From an uncultured Clostridia bacterium (GTDB lineage: Bacteria > Bacillota > Clostridia > Christensenellales > Aristaeellaceae), in NCBI GenBank assembly GCA_934675735.1, contig CAKURR010000037.1, positions 1-6,616 on the forward strand: a stretch of DNA of 6,616 nt, in the 5' to 3' direction. The notes beneath the pieces are model-generated. The model worked only from the letters and a program-made list of their open reading frames with translations, was not told where the DNA came from and did not search any database. The number at the start of each line of letters is the position of its first letter. The stretch's first letter is position 1. Shown here piece by piece: positions 1 to 6,020 of the stretch. Both the position numbers and the translations under genes were made by a program.

Positions 1-19
1 GCCTTGATGAAACAATGAT

Positions 20-55
20 AAAAAAAGAAGCCGCGATATTCTCACGACTTCTTTT
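20..55 (-). terminator. Intrinsic terminator after tRNA-Ser
   Basis: Read on the minus strand this is a hairpin with a 10-bp core stem (GAAGTCGTGA pairing with TCGCGGCTTC, two G-U pairs) and a GAATA loop. It can be extended by four A-U pairs (AAAA with TTTT) and runs into a tract of seven T. It begins one base beyond the encoded CCA end of the tRNA, so it is the expected stop for the tRNA-Ser transcript. Confidence 0.88.
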
Positions 56-56
56 C

Positions 57-144
57 TGGCGGAGAGTTAGGGATTCGAACCCTAGGAGGTTTTACCCTCA
101 CAGCATTTCGAGTGCTGCACCTTCGACCACTCGGACAACTCTCC
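57..144 (-). tRNA. tRNA-Ser (anticodon CGA)
   Basis: A complete class II tRNA on the minus strand that reads UCG serine codons. The acceptor stem is GGAGAGT paired with ACTCTCC (138-144 with 61-67), followed by a G discriminator at 60 and an encoded CCA at 57-59. The anticodon stem CAGCA/TGCTG (113-117 and 101-105) encloses the loop CTCGAAA, giving anticodon CGA at 108-110. A long variable arm (GAGG-GTAAAA-CCTC), typical of tRNA-Ser, and a T arm TAGGG-TTCGAAT-CCCTA are both intact. It lies downstream of htpG on the same strand but has its own promoter and terminator, so it is probably transcribed independently, with possible read-through from htpG. Confidence 0.97.
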
Positions 145-146
145 AT

Positions 147-178
147 TAAGCGGGCATCCGTTTCCGAATACCCGCTTA
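147..178 (-). repeat. 14-bp inverted repeat between htpG and tRNA-Ser
   Basis: A long inverted repeat: 147-160 pairs with 165-178. Read leftward it is a 14-bp stem with two G-U pairs and a GAAA tetraloop, ending two bases before the mature tRNA 5' end. There is no T tract on either side, so it is not a standard intrinsic terminator. One arm touches the last base of the tRNA promoter -10 box. It could be an htpG mRNA 3' end structure, a tRNA leader processing signal or an operator. The structure is clear; its role is unknown. Confidence 0.6.
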
Positions 179-207
179 TTATAAGGCACACTGGGGGATT
201 CTGTCAA
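178..207 (-). promoter_or_regulatory. Consensus promoter for tRNA-Ser
   Basis: On the minus strand a perfect TTGACA (202-207) is separated by 18 bp from a perfect TATAAT (178-183). Initiation is expected near 171, giving a leader of under 30 nt before the tRNA. The -35 box lies only about ten bases beyond the htpG stop codon. Such a strong promoter fits a stable RNA gene. Confidence 0.88.
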
Positions 208-216
208 GCAAAACCC

Positions 217-2091
217 TTACATCTGCGCGGCAATATCCACGATTTCCATCGAACGGCGGATGAACTCGGTCATCTGCTCGGCTTCCAGCGGCTGGCGGCT
301 CAGCTCGGCGAGGTCGTAGAGCTGACGGGCCAGCAGCACGCTGCGTTCGTCCTTCTCGCGGGCGGCGAGCTTTTCGATGGTCTTGCTGCGGCTGTTGAGC
401 ACGACGCTGTACTTGGCGGGCATCGTGTATTCGCTGTGGCCATAGATGCGGCCCATGTCGTTGAAGCGGCGGGTCTGCTCGTCCTCAACCAGCATGACCG
501 GCACACTGTTGTTGACCAGCGGCTTGACCTCGACGGTCAGCTCTTTGTTGCCACTCGCCTCGCGCATCAGATCGGTGAGCTTTTCGGCGTCCAGCGTCGG
601 CGCGTCCTCGGTGCTGGTCAGGCTGTCCAGCTCGGCGTCCACGCGGCAGTAGCGGAACTTGCTCTCCGGATCGGCGCTGTATTCCATGTAGGAAACGAAG
701 TTCACGTCAATCGGCTGGTCGAGCACCGTCACGTCGATGCCGCGCTCGGTGAACAGGCGGATGGCCGCATCTTGGCGCGCGGGGTCGGAGGTATACACCA
801 TCTTGTCGGGCAGCTTCTCGCCGTTTCGCTCCTTGTATTCGGCCAGCGTGAGGAACTTGCCGTCCGTCGTCTTAAACAGCAGGCAGTCCTTCATGCGCTC
901 GGCGAACTTCTCGTCGCGCATCACGCCGTACTTGATGAACGGGTGGATATCCGGCCAGAAGCCCTCGTAGGTCGCGCGCTCGGTCTTGAACATGCCGGTC
1001 AGACGGTCGGCCACCTTCTTGGTGATGTGGTTGGAGATGCGGCGCACATAGCCGTCGTTTTGCAGGAAGGAGCGGGAGACGTTCAGCGGGAAGTCCGCGC
1101 AGTCGATCACGCCTTTGAGCAGCATCAGGAACTCCGGAATGACCTCCTTGATGTTGTCGGCGACGAACACCTGACCGGAGTAGAGCTTAATCTGGCCCTC
1201 GATGCCGCCGAACTGCTCCTTAATCTTCGGGAAATACAGAATGCCCTTGAGCTTGAACGGATAATCCACGTTCAGGTGAATCCAGAACAGCGGGTCTTCA
1301 TACTCGTGGAACACCTTGCGGTAGAACTGCTTATAGTCCTCGTCCGTGCAGTCCTGCGGGGCGCGGGCGTAGAGCGGCTGGGTGTCGTTGATGGGTTTCG
1401 GCTCTTCCTTCTTCTCTTCGGCCTTCTCCTCGGCGTTGTCGCCTTCGCCCGTCACCTTGGCCTCTTCTTCCTTGATTTCGTCCAGATAGATCGGCACGGA
1501 CATGAACGAGCAGTAGCGGTCGAGCACTTCGCGCACGCGCCAGACCTCCAAAAACTCGCTTTCCGCCTCGCTGACATGCAGGGTGATGGTCGTGCCGCGC
1601 GTCGTGCGCGTGCCCTCGGTCATGGTGAAGGCCATGCCGTCCTCGCTTTCCCAGCGAACGGGGGTCGCGCCCTCGCGGAAGGAGAGGGTGTCGATGGTCA
1701 CCTTATCGGCAATCATGAACACGGAGTAGAAGCCCAGGCCGAAGTGGCCGATGATGCCGGAATTTTCCTTATCCTCGTTCTTGGCGTATTCCTCCATGAA
1801 GGATTTCGCGCCGGAGAATGCCACCTGGTTGATGTTGGTCTTGACCTCGTCCTCGGTCATACCCACGCCGTCGTCGATAAACCGAAGCTCACGCGCGGCC
1901 TTATCCACCTCCACATGGATGGAGCAGCTCTGCGCGGCGGCGCTGTCCACCATGCGGAGCTTGGTGATGGCGTCGCAGCCGTTGGAAACGACCTCGCGGA
2001 TGAAGATATCTTTATCGGAATACAGCCATTTCTTGATAATCGGCATGATATTTTGAGCGTCAATGGATACGTTGCCCTGAATCGGTTCCAT
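217..2091 (-). CDS. htpG: Molecular chaperone HtpG (Hsp90 family)
   Basis: A 624-residue cytosolic ATP-dependent chaperone, which as a dimer remodels client proteins together with the DnaK system. The N-terminal GHKL ATPase domain (about 1-205) has the family's helix with catalytic E33 and the nucleotide-contacting N37/D40 (IREVVSNGCDAITKLR), the DDGVGM motif at 73-78 and the lid glycine motif GHFGLGFYS at 115-123. A Glu/Lys-rich linker occupies about 206-234. The middle domain carries PLNVSRSFLQND (335-346), whose R340 matches the arginine that reaches the ATP gamma-phosphate in other Hsp90s. The C-terminal dimerisation domain covers about the last 115 residues, with no eukaryotic MEEVD tail. 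The length is normal for the bacterial family. The ATG at 2089-2091 follows AAGGAGG at 2101-2107 with 9-nt spacing. A consensus promoter and a CIRCE operator lie upstream, so heat-shock control by HrcA is likely. The next gene on this strand is tRNA-Ser. Confidence 0.97.
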   Translation of the reverse strand: MEPIQGNVSIDAQNIMPIIKKWLYSDKDIFIREVVSNGCDAITKLRMVDSAAAQSCSIHVEVDKAARELRFIDDGVGMTEDEVKTNINQVAFSGAKSFMEEYAKNEDKENSGIIGHFGLGFYSVFMIADKVTIDTLSFREGATPVRWESEDGMAFTMTEGTRTTRGTTITLHVSEAESEFLEVWRVREVLDRYCSFMSVPIYLDEIKEEEAKVTGEGDNAEEKAEEKKEEPKPINDTQPLYARAPQDCTDEDYKQFYRKVFHEYEDPLFWIHLNVDYPFKLKGILYFPKIKEQFGGIEGQIKLYSGQVFVADNIKEVIPEFLMLLKGVIDCADFPLNVSRSFLQNDGYVRRISNHITKKVADRLTGMFKTERATYEGFWPDIHPFIKYGVMRDEKFAERMKDCLLFKTTDGKFLTLAEYKERNGEKLPDKMVYTSDPARQDAAIRLFTERGIDVTVLDQPIDVNFVSYMEYSADPESKFRYCRVDAELDSLTSTEDAPTLDAEKLTDLMREASGNKELTVEVKPLVNNSVPVMLVEDEQTRRFNDMGRIYGHSEYTMPAKYSVVLNSRSKTIEKLAAREKDERSVLLARQLYDLAELSRQPLEAEQMTEFIRRSMEIVDIAAQM

Positions 2092-2148
2092 GATGAAAAA
2101 CCTCCTTACAAGCGGGATGACCCCGCCGATGATTCATTATGCAAGCGT

Positions 2149-2177
2149 ATTGTATCGCGGTTTATGGGGGATGTCAA
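2149..2177 (-). promoter_or_regulatory. Sigma-A-type promoter of htpG
   Basis: On the minus strand TTGACA (2172-2177) is followed after exactly 17 bp by TACAAT (2149-2154). The start site should lie near 2142, leaving a leader of about 50 nt. That leader holds a small GCGGG/CCCGC hairpin (2112-2126) just upstream of the ribosome binding site. The box quality makes this the likely main htpG promoter. Confidence 0.85.
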
Positions 2178-2184
2178 GAGAAAA

Positions 2185-2211
2185 TTAGCACTCAACACGA
2201 AAGAGTGCTAG
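2185..2211. promoter_or_regulatory. CIRCE operator (HrcA binding site)
   Basis: The + strand reads TTAGCACTC, nine bases, then GAGTGCTAG, which matches the CIRCE consensus TTAGCACTC-N9-GAGTGCTAA except for the final base. CIRCE is the operator of the heat-shock repressor HrcA, classically upstream of groES and the dnaK operon. Here it sits in the htpG / CHR divergent intergenic region, 7 bp upstream of the htpG -35 box, about -43 to -69 relative to the predicted start. This is unusual, because CIRCE normally overlaps or follows the transcription start. The site identity is nearly certain; which promoter it controls is inferred to be htpG. Confidence 0.95.
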
Positions 2212-2270
2212 TAATTTTGGCGGCGGTCAGTCAAAGCGGGGAAATTCAGAAATGTTTACCAATTATACAC

Positions 2271-2300
2271 TTGACTTGTCCCGCATGTTGGGGGTATGCT
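2271..2300 (+). promoter_or_regulatory. Probable promoter for the CHR gene pair
   Basis: TTGACT (2271-2276) and TATGCT (2295-2300) with an 18-bp spacer read toward the CHR genes. Initiation near 2307 would give a leader of about 105 nt containing a CCGCCG/CGGCGG inverted repeat (2312-2317 and 2344-2349) with a long loop. The -10 match is only moderate, so this is a candidate. Confidence 0.55.
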
Positions 2301-2412
2301 GTACGGGGATTCCGCCGCGATTTGAGGGGCGCGAAAACGGCTTCGGCGGGGGAGAAAAAGGGTCGTCGGCGGTTATAAGAAATACATGCATATCAAAAGG
2401 GGGAACGCTGCT

Positions 2413-2988
2413 GTGAAGCGTGCGAGACAGATTTTGGAACTGTTTCTTCAATTTATGAAATTCGGATTATTCACCTTCGGCGGCGGCTGGAGCATCATTG
2501 CCCAGATGCAGAAGCTGTATGTGGAGGAAAAGCACACCATCACCTCCGAAGAGCTGTTGGATTTAACCAGCGTCGGCCGCAGTGTGCCGGGCACGATGAT
2601 CGGCAACGTGGCGATGCTTTACGGCTACCGCGTGGCGGGCGTGGCGGGCGGCATGGCGTGCCTATTCGGCATGATACTGCCCCCGCTGGCGATTCTGGCG
2701 GTTATCACGCAATTCTACACGCTCTTCCAGACGAACGTTTGGGTGGCGGCGGCGATGCGCGGCATCCGCGCGGCGGTCGTGCCGATTATGATCAGCGCGG
2801 TCATCAGCATGGTGGGCAGCGCGTTCCGCTATCCGCCGTGCTACGCGGTGATGCTGCTGGTGATTGCGCTCTACCTGCTCTTCAACGTCAACTGCGTATA
2901 TCTGGTGATTATCGGCGTGGTCTGCGGCCTGCTGATTGCGGAGTTCTACGAGCGGAAGGGGGCGAAGAAGCGTGATGGTGCTGCTTGA
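2413..2988 (+). CDS. Chromate transporter family protein, first half-size subunit
   Basis: A 191-residue integral membrane protein of the CHR (ChrA) superfamily, short-chain type. Full-length ChrA proteins have two homologous halves; short-chain members encode one half each and often come as adjacent pairs. The N-terminus has the family signature around FTFGGGWSII (20-29). The conserved central motif appears as VGRSVPGTMIGNVAMLYGYR (54-73), followed by hydrophobic segments at about 75-105, 115-137, 143-158 and 160-176, and a basic C-terminal tail. The GTG at 2413 is preferred because AAAAGGGGG (2395-2403) sits 9 nt ahead of it; an in-frame ATG at 2386 has no ribosome binding site. It overlaps the next gene by 14 bp, so the two are probably translationally coupled. 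Known members export chromate, but the natural substrate is uncertain and may be another oxyanion. PGT replaces the usual PGP of this motif. Confidence 0.9.
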   Translation: MKRARQILELFLQFMKFGLFTFGGGWSIIAQMQKLYVEEKHTITSEELLDLTSVGRSVPGTMIGNVAMLYGYRVAGVAGGMACLFGMILPPLAILAVITQFYTLFQTNVWVAAAMRGIRAAVVPIMISAVISMVGSAFRYPPCYAVMLLVIALYLLFNVNCVYLVIIGVVCGLLIAEFYERKGAKKRDGAA

Positions 2989-3523
2989 GCTGTTCATCAG
3001 CTTTTTGAAAATCGGTTTCACGAGCTTCGGCGGCCTTTCGATGATTCCGCTGATTACCTCGGAGATGACGGCGCACGGCTGGATGACCGCGGCGGAGGTT
3101 TCGGACATCGTGGCCATTGCGGAGATGACGCCCGGGCCTTTGGGCCTGAACTGCGCGACCTTTGCGGGCATGCGCACGGCGGGGCTGGCGGGCGCGATTG
3201 CGGCGAATCTGGGCACACTGTCGCCCACACTGACGGTATGTCTGCTGGCGGCGATTTTCTTCGAGCGTTTCCGCAAGAGCAGCGTGATGACGAAGGTCAT
3301 GGTGGGCGTGCGTCCCGCGTGCGTCGGCATGATTTTCGGCGTGATTCTGTCGCTGTGCACGACGAACTATGTGGCGGAGTTGGGCGGAATCAGCCTGCCC
3401 GCCATCGCCATCGGCGCGCTGAGCCTGCTTCTGCTGCTTCGCTTCAAGGTCAGCATTCCGAAGGTCATCTGTCTGAGCGGCGCGCTGGGCATTCTGATTT
3501 TCGGCGTGTTAGGAGTGCCGTAA
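2975..3523 (+). CDS. Chromate transporter family protein, second half-size subunit
   Basis: A 182-residue membrane protein and the partner of the upstream CHR gene. It has the N-terminal signature GFTSFGGLSMIPLI (14-27), the classical motif AEMTPGPLGLNCATFAGMRTAG (49-70) with an intact PGP, and several hydrophobic helices up to the C-terminus. The ATG at 2975 lies inside the end of the preceding gene (14-bp overlap); a purine-rich AAGGGGG at 2955-2961 may serve as ribosome binding site at rather long spacing, with coupling to upstream translation. A longer in-frame start at 2936 would add an Arg/Ser-rich head unlike the family and is rejected. In Bacillus subtilis two such short-chain CHR proteins are needed together for chromate resistance, so a heteromeric exporter is the likely product here. 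The actual substrate cannot be read from the sequence. Confidence 0.9.
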   Translation: MVLLELFISFLKIGFTSFGGLSMIPLITSEMTAHGWMTAAEVSDIVAIAEMTPGPLGLNCATFAGMRTAGLAGAIAANLGTLSPTLTVCLLAAIFFERFRKSSVMTKVMVGVRPACVGMIFGVILSLCTTNYVAELGGISLPAIAIGALSLLLLLRFKVSIPKVICLSGALGILIFGVLGVP

Positions 3524-3533
3524 CCATTTTTTT
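3502..3533 (+). terminator. Weak candidate terminator after the CHR pair
   Basis: CGGCGT (3502-3507) can pair with GTGCCG (3515-3520), including two G-U pairs, and a run of seven T follows at 3527-3533. The hairpin overlaps the end of the coding region, is short, and is separated from the T run by six bases, so termination may be inefficient. Confidence 0.35.
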
Positions 3534-3554
3534 ACATATAATCGGTTTGAACGG

Positions 3555-3583
3555 TTGTCAGATTCGGTAAAGTGGGATAAAAT
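3555..3583 (+). promoter_or_regulatory. Promoter of the GGDEF/EAL gene
   Basis: TTGTCA (3555-3560) and TAAAAT (3578-3583) are separated by exactly 17 bp; each box has one mismatch to consensus. The start would be near 3590, giving a long leader of about 144 nt that contains the hairpin cluster described next. Confidence 0.75.
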
Positions 3584-3627
3584 AGAAGCAGTAAAACGTT
3601 TTCGACGAAGAGAATTTTAATCAATGG

Positions 3628-3729
3628 CCTTTATCGCAAAGCGATAAAGGGAGGAGGGAAATCCAAGAACCTCAGGTTCTTGGCAGAGTTTGGGACGGAG
3701 CCACAACGTTCTCCCGTGAGATGGAGCGT
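3628..3729 (+). other. Structured leader with tandem hairpins and possible RBS switch
   Basis: Three inverted repeats with three-base loops lie in a row. The first is a perfect 10-bp stem (3628-3637 with 3641-3650, loop AAA). The second is a perfect 9-bp stem (3663-3671 with 3675-3683, loop TCA). The third is imperfect (3690-3696 with 3700-3706, loop GGA). Further on, CTCC (3711-3714) can pair with GGAG (3723-3726), the likely ribosome binding site of the next gene, reinforced by ACG/CGT. Alternatively TTCTCCC (3709-3715) can pair with GGGAGGA (3649-3655), which would free that site. This resembles a cis-acting RNA regulator, but a dispersed intergenic repeat is an equally reasonable reading. 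I do not recognise a known riboswitch class. Confidence 0.5.
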
Positions 3730-3733
3730 AAAG

Positions 3734-5989
3734 ATGAAGAAGAAACGCGAAAAAACGAAAATGCCGAAGGCCGAAAAGAGCTATCGCCTGCTGTGGGTCG
3801 GTCTGCTGACCCTGACAGCGTTTATTTTCGCGTGTGTGGGATTCAGTTACGGCGGCATCCGCCGCGGGCTGGAAAGCGCCGCAGACGCGGCGATGATTGA
3901 AACGGCCAACGAAAACGCGGCGATGCTCCAACTGACGCTCGAAAGCCGTTTTGCCCTGATGGACGCCGTGGGCAAAAAAATCGCCGAAGATCCCGATAAG
4001 GCCACAGAAGTGGTGCAATATGTCGCCGAATACGCCGACGGCTATCAATTCATGCGCCTCTGCTACATGGATGATACCGGCTTCACGGTGACGAGCGACG
4101 GTTTGAGCGGCGACTTTTCGTTCCGCTCCTTCTTCCGCCTTGGCATGGAGGGGCAGTACGGCATTACGGGCGAAATCAATGACCGCCTGAACAAGGGCGC
4201 GCCTGTTCATGTGATGAGCGCGCCCGTGCGCGATCCGCAGACCGGCGAAGCCATCGGCGTGGTGCTGGCGGATTACACGCCCGAAGCCTTCCGAAACATG
4301 ATGGATGTGGAAACCTTCGGCGGCGAGGGACGCGGCTATATCGTCGATACGGAGGGCAACATCATCGTCGCGTCCTCAAGCGCGAAGATTGCCGCCGCGG
4401 GCAACCTGCTCGAAGAGATGACGCAGAACGCCGCCGTGTCCGAGCGCGACGCGGAAGCCATCCGCAAGATTCTTTCCGGCGAGGATAAGAGCGACGTGCG
4501 CGTGCTGGGCACGGGCGATCTGCGCTTCTGCTGTCGGGTGATTGAGAATTACTGCGAGAGCGACACGTGGTATCTGGTGATGGTCATGTCTGCGGATGCG
4601 CTCTACGGCCGCGCAAATGTGGCGTTTGGCAGCATCCGCATGCTGCTGACGGTGATGGTGCTGATGTGCGTGGCGTTCGTGATCGGCATTTTGGCGATTT
4701 ACCGCGGCTACAACCGCAATCTGCGCCGTATGGCCTATTCCGACGCGCTGACGGGCGGCAGCAATTTTACCGGCTTTTTGGCGGATATGCCGAGCGTGGA
4801 CGGCGGCTACATGGTCTCCGCCGATTTGGACGATTACAAGATGATTGAGGGCATGTTCGGCGCGCAGAAGGGCGACAACGTGCTGCGCGGCGTGCACGAG
4901 TGCATCCAAAACAGGCTCAAGGAGGGCGAAAACGTCGCCCGCGTGGATGCGGATCACTTTGTCTTTTACTTAAACGAGCGCCACAGAGCGGAGGTGCTCG
5001 AGCGCCTGCGCCAGATTGAGCGCGACATCCGCCGCCTGTCGGATAAGATGGGCGTGCTGCGCGTCGTGCCGCGTTTCGGCGTATACGCCATGCGGCCGGA
5101 GGAGAACGTGCGGCGCGCGTGCGAGCTGGCCAACATGGCGCTCGGCGCGGCGCGCGGCAACGGCGACGACGTGGTCGCGTTCTATCAGGATGTGGACCAG
5201 AACGCCTTCTTTGAAAGCATGCGGATGGAGGATCGCTTCGACGCAGCCATCGTCGGCCATCAGTTCAAGGCGTATTACCAGCCCAAGTGCAACCCCAAGA
5301 CGGGCGAAATCGTCGGCGCCGAGGCACTCGTCCGCTGGGTGCAGGAGGACGGCAGCATGCTCTCGCCCGGGCGCTTCATCCCGCTGTTTGAAAAGAACGG
5401 CGCAATCGGCAAGCTGGATGAATACATGTTCACCTGCGTGTGCGCGCAGTTGAGCCAGTGGCGCAAGGACGGCGTGGAAATCCGCCCCGTGTCGGTCAAC
5501 CTGTCGCGCGCGTCGCTGTGCCGTCAGGGCGTGGCGCTGACCTATAAGCGCATTCTGGAGGGCTACGGCCTGTCCACATGGATGGTGCCGTTGGAGGTCA
5601 CGGAAAGCGCGATGATATCCGACGAGGCCGTCATCTCCGTTTTGCAGGAGTTTTATCGTTACGGCTTCCGCATCGAAATCGACGATTTCGGCAAGGATCA
5701 ATCCACCCTGCCGATGCTCAAGCTGCCGTTTGTCGATACCGTCAAGCTGGATAAGACGCTGATTGACTGCATCGGCGACCGCAAGGGCGAAATCATGCTG
5801 CGCCAGATTGTGCACCTGTGCTATGAGCTGGGGCTGTATACCACCGCCGAGGGCGTGGAGGCCGAGGATCAGGTGGATTTCCTGCGCGCGCTGGAATGCA
5901 CGGATATTCAGGGCTATTATTTCTCCGCGTCGCTTCCGGTTGAAAAATATACTGAGAAGCTTAAGGCGCAGAGCCGGAAACGGACTTGA
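3734..5989 (+). CDS. Membrane sensor protein with degenerate GGDEF and EAL domains (probable c-di-GMP phosphodiesterase)
   Basis: A 751-residue protein. After a very basic N-terminus comes a transmembrane helix (about 18-39), an extracytoplasmic sensor region (about 40-298) resembling a Cache-type ligand domain, and a second helix (about 301-323). The GGDEF domain (about 330-485) keeps metal-site D364 and K369, but its signature reads DADHF (405-409) and no RxxD inhibitory site is present, so cyclase activity is unlikely. The EAL domain (about 500-740) retains the catalytic set: EAL at 530-532, N589, the glutamates of LEVTES (E621/E624), D650/D651, K671, E706 and Q726. It should hydrolyse c-di-GMP to pGpG in response to an external signal. 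Loop 6 is atypical: DDFGKDQSTL (650-659) instead of DDFGTGYSSL. The ATG at 3734 has GGAG at 3723-3726 with 7-nt spacing; an upstream in-frame TTG at 3680 lies inside a hairpin and is rejected. The ligand is unknown. The stop codon overlaps the next promoter. Confidence 0.92.
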   Translation: MKKKREKTKMPKAEKSYRLLWVGLLTLTAFIFACVGFSYGGIRRGLESAADAAMIETANENAAMLQLTLESRFALMDAVGKKIAEDPDKATEVVQYVAEYADGYQFMRLCYMDDTGFTVTSDGLSGDFSFRSFFRLGMEGQYGITGEINDRLNKGAPVHVMSAPVRDPQTGEAIGVVLADYTPEAFRNMMDVETFGGEGRGYIVDTEGNIIVASSSAKIAAAGNLLEEMTQNAAVSERDAEAIRKILSGEDKSDVRVLGTGDLRFCCRVIENYCESDTWYLVMVMSADALYGRANVAFGSIRMLLTVMVLMCVAFVIGILAIYRGYNRNLRRMAYSDALTGGSNFTGFLADMPSVDGGYMVSADLDDYKMIEGMFGAQKGDNVLRGVHECIQNRLKEGENVARVDADHFVFYLNERHRAEVLERLRQIERDIRRLSDKMGVLRVVPRFGVYAMRPEENVRRACELANMALGAARGNGDDVVAFYQDVDQNAFFESMRMEDRFDAAIVGHQFKAYYQPKCNPKTGEIVGAEALVRWVQEDGSMLSPGRFIPLFEKNGAIGKLDEYMFTCVCAQLSQWRKDGVEIRPVSVNLSRASLCRQGVALTYKRILEGYGLSTWMVPLEVTESAMISDEAVISVLQEFYRYGFRIEIDDFGKDQSTLPMLKLPFVDTVKLDKTLIDCIGDRKGEIMLRQIVHLCYELGLYTTAEGVEAEDQVDFLRALECTDIQGYYFSASLPVEKYTEKLKAQSRKRT

Positions 5990-6014
5990 CATTTTCGCTC
6001 GTGTTGGCTACAAT
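5986..6014 (+). promoter_or_regulatory. Promoter of the T-box / leuS unit
   Basis: A perfect TTGACA (5986-5991) is followed after 17 bp by TACAAT (6009-6014). The -35 box overlaps the TGA stop codon (5987-5989) of the preceding gene. Transcription should begin near 6020-6021, directly ahead of the T-box leader. Confidence 0.88.
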
Positions 6015-6020
6015 AAAAGG

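Noticed and set aside
112..2211. A 699-codon open frame on the + strand opposite htpG
   Set aside because: It is His/Val/Leu-rich without a recognisable domain, starts inside the tRNA gene, has no ribosome binding site, and mirrors the htpG codon structure in a GC-rich gene. It is an antisense shadow.
2208..2234. A second leftward htpG promoter (TTGACT with TACTAG) overlapping the CIRCE
   Set aside because: The spacing is only 15 bp and the -10 box matches at three of six positions. It would make the CIRCE position classical, but the evidence is too weak to annotate.
2262..2267. TATAAT on the minus strand upstream of the CIRCE
   Set aside because: No credible -35 box lies 16-18 bp upstream, so an isolated hexamer is not enough to call a promoter.
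2312..2349. CCGCCG/CGGCGG inverted repeat in the CHR leader as a terminator or riboswitch
   Set aside because: The loop is long, no T tract follows and no known motif is present. In GC-rich DNA such pairing is easily fortuitous.
2386..2412. Upstream ATG start for the first CHR gene
   Set aside because: It has no ribosome binding site. The GTG at 2413 has AAAAGGGGG at good spacing and gives a typical family N-terminus.
2936..2974. Upstream ATG start for the second CHR gene
   Set aside because: It would add a polar Arg/Ser-rich head absent from the family and extend the overlap with the preceding gene. The ATG at 2975 begins right at the conserved N-terminus.
3590..3733. c-di-GMP (GEMM-I or class II) riboswitch upstream of the GGDEF/EAL gene
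   Set aside because: The context is suggestive, but the conserved core sequences of those classes are not recognisable and the hairpin layout differs.
4970..5992. A 340-codon open frame on the minus strand inside the GGDEF/EAL gene
   Set aside because: It is a composition-driven antisense shadow of a strongly supported gene, with no family motif and no ribosome binding site.
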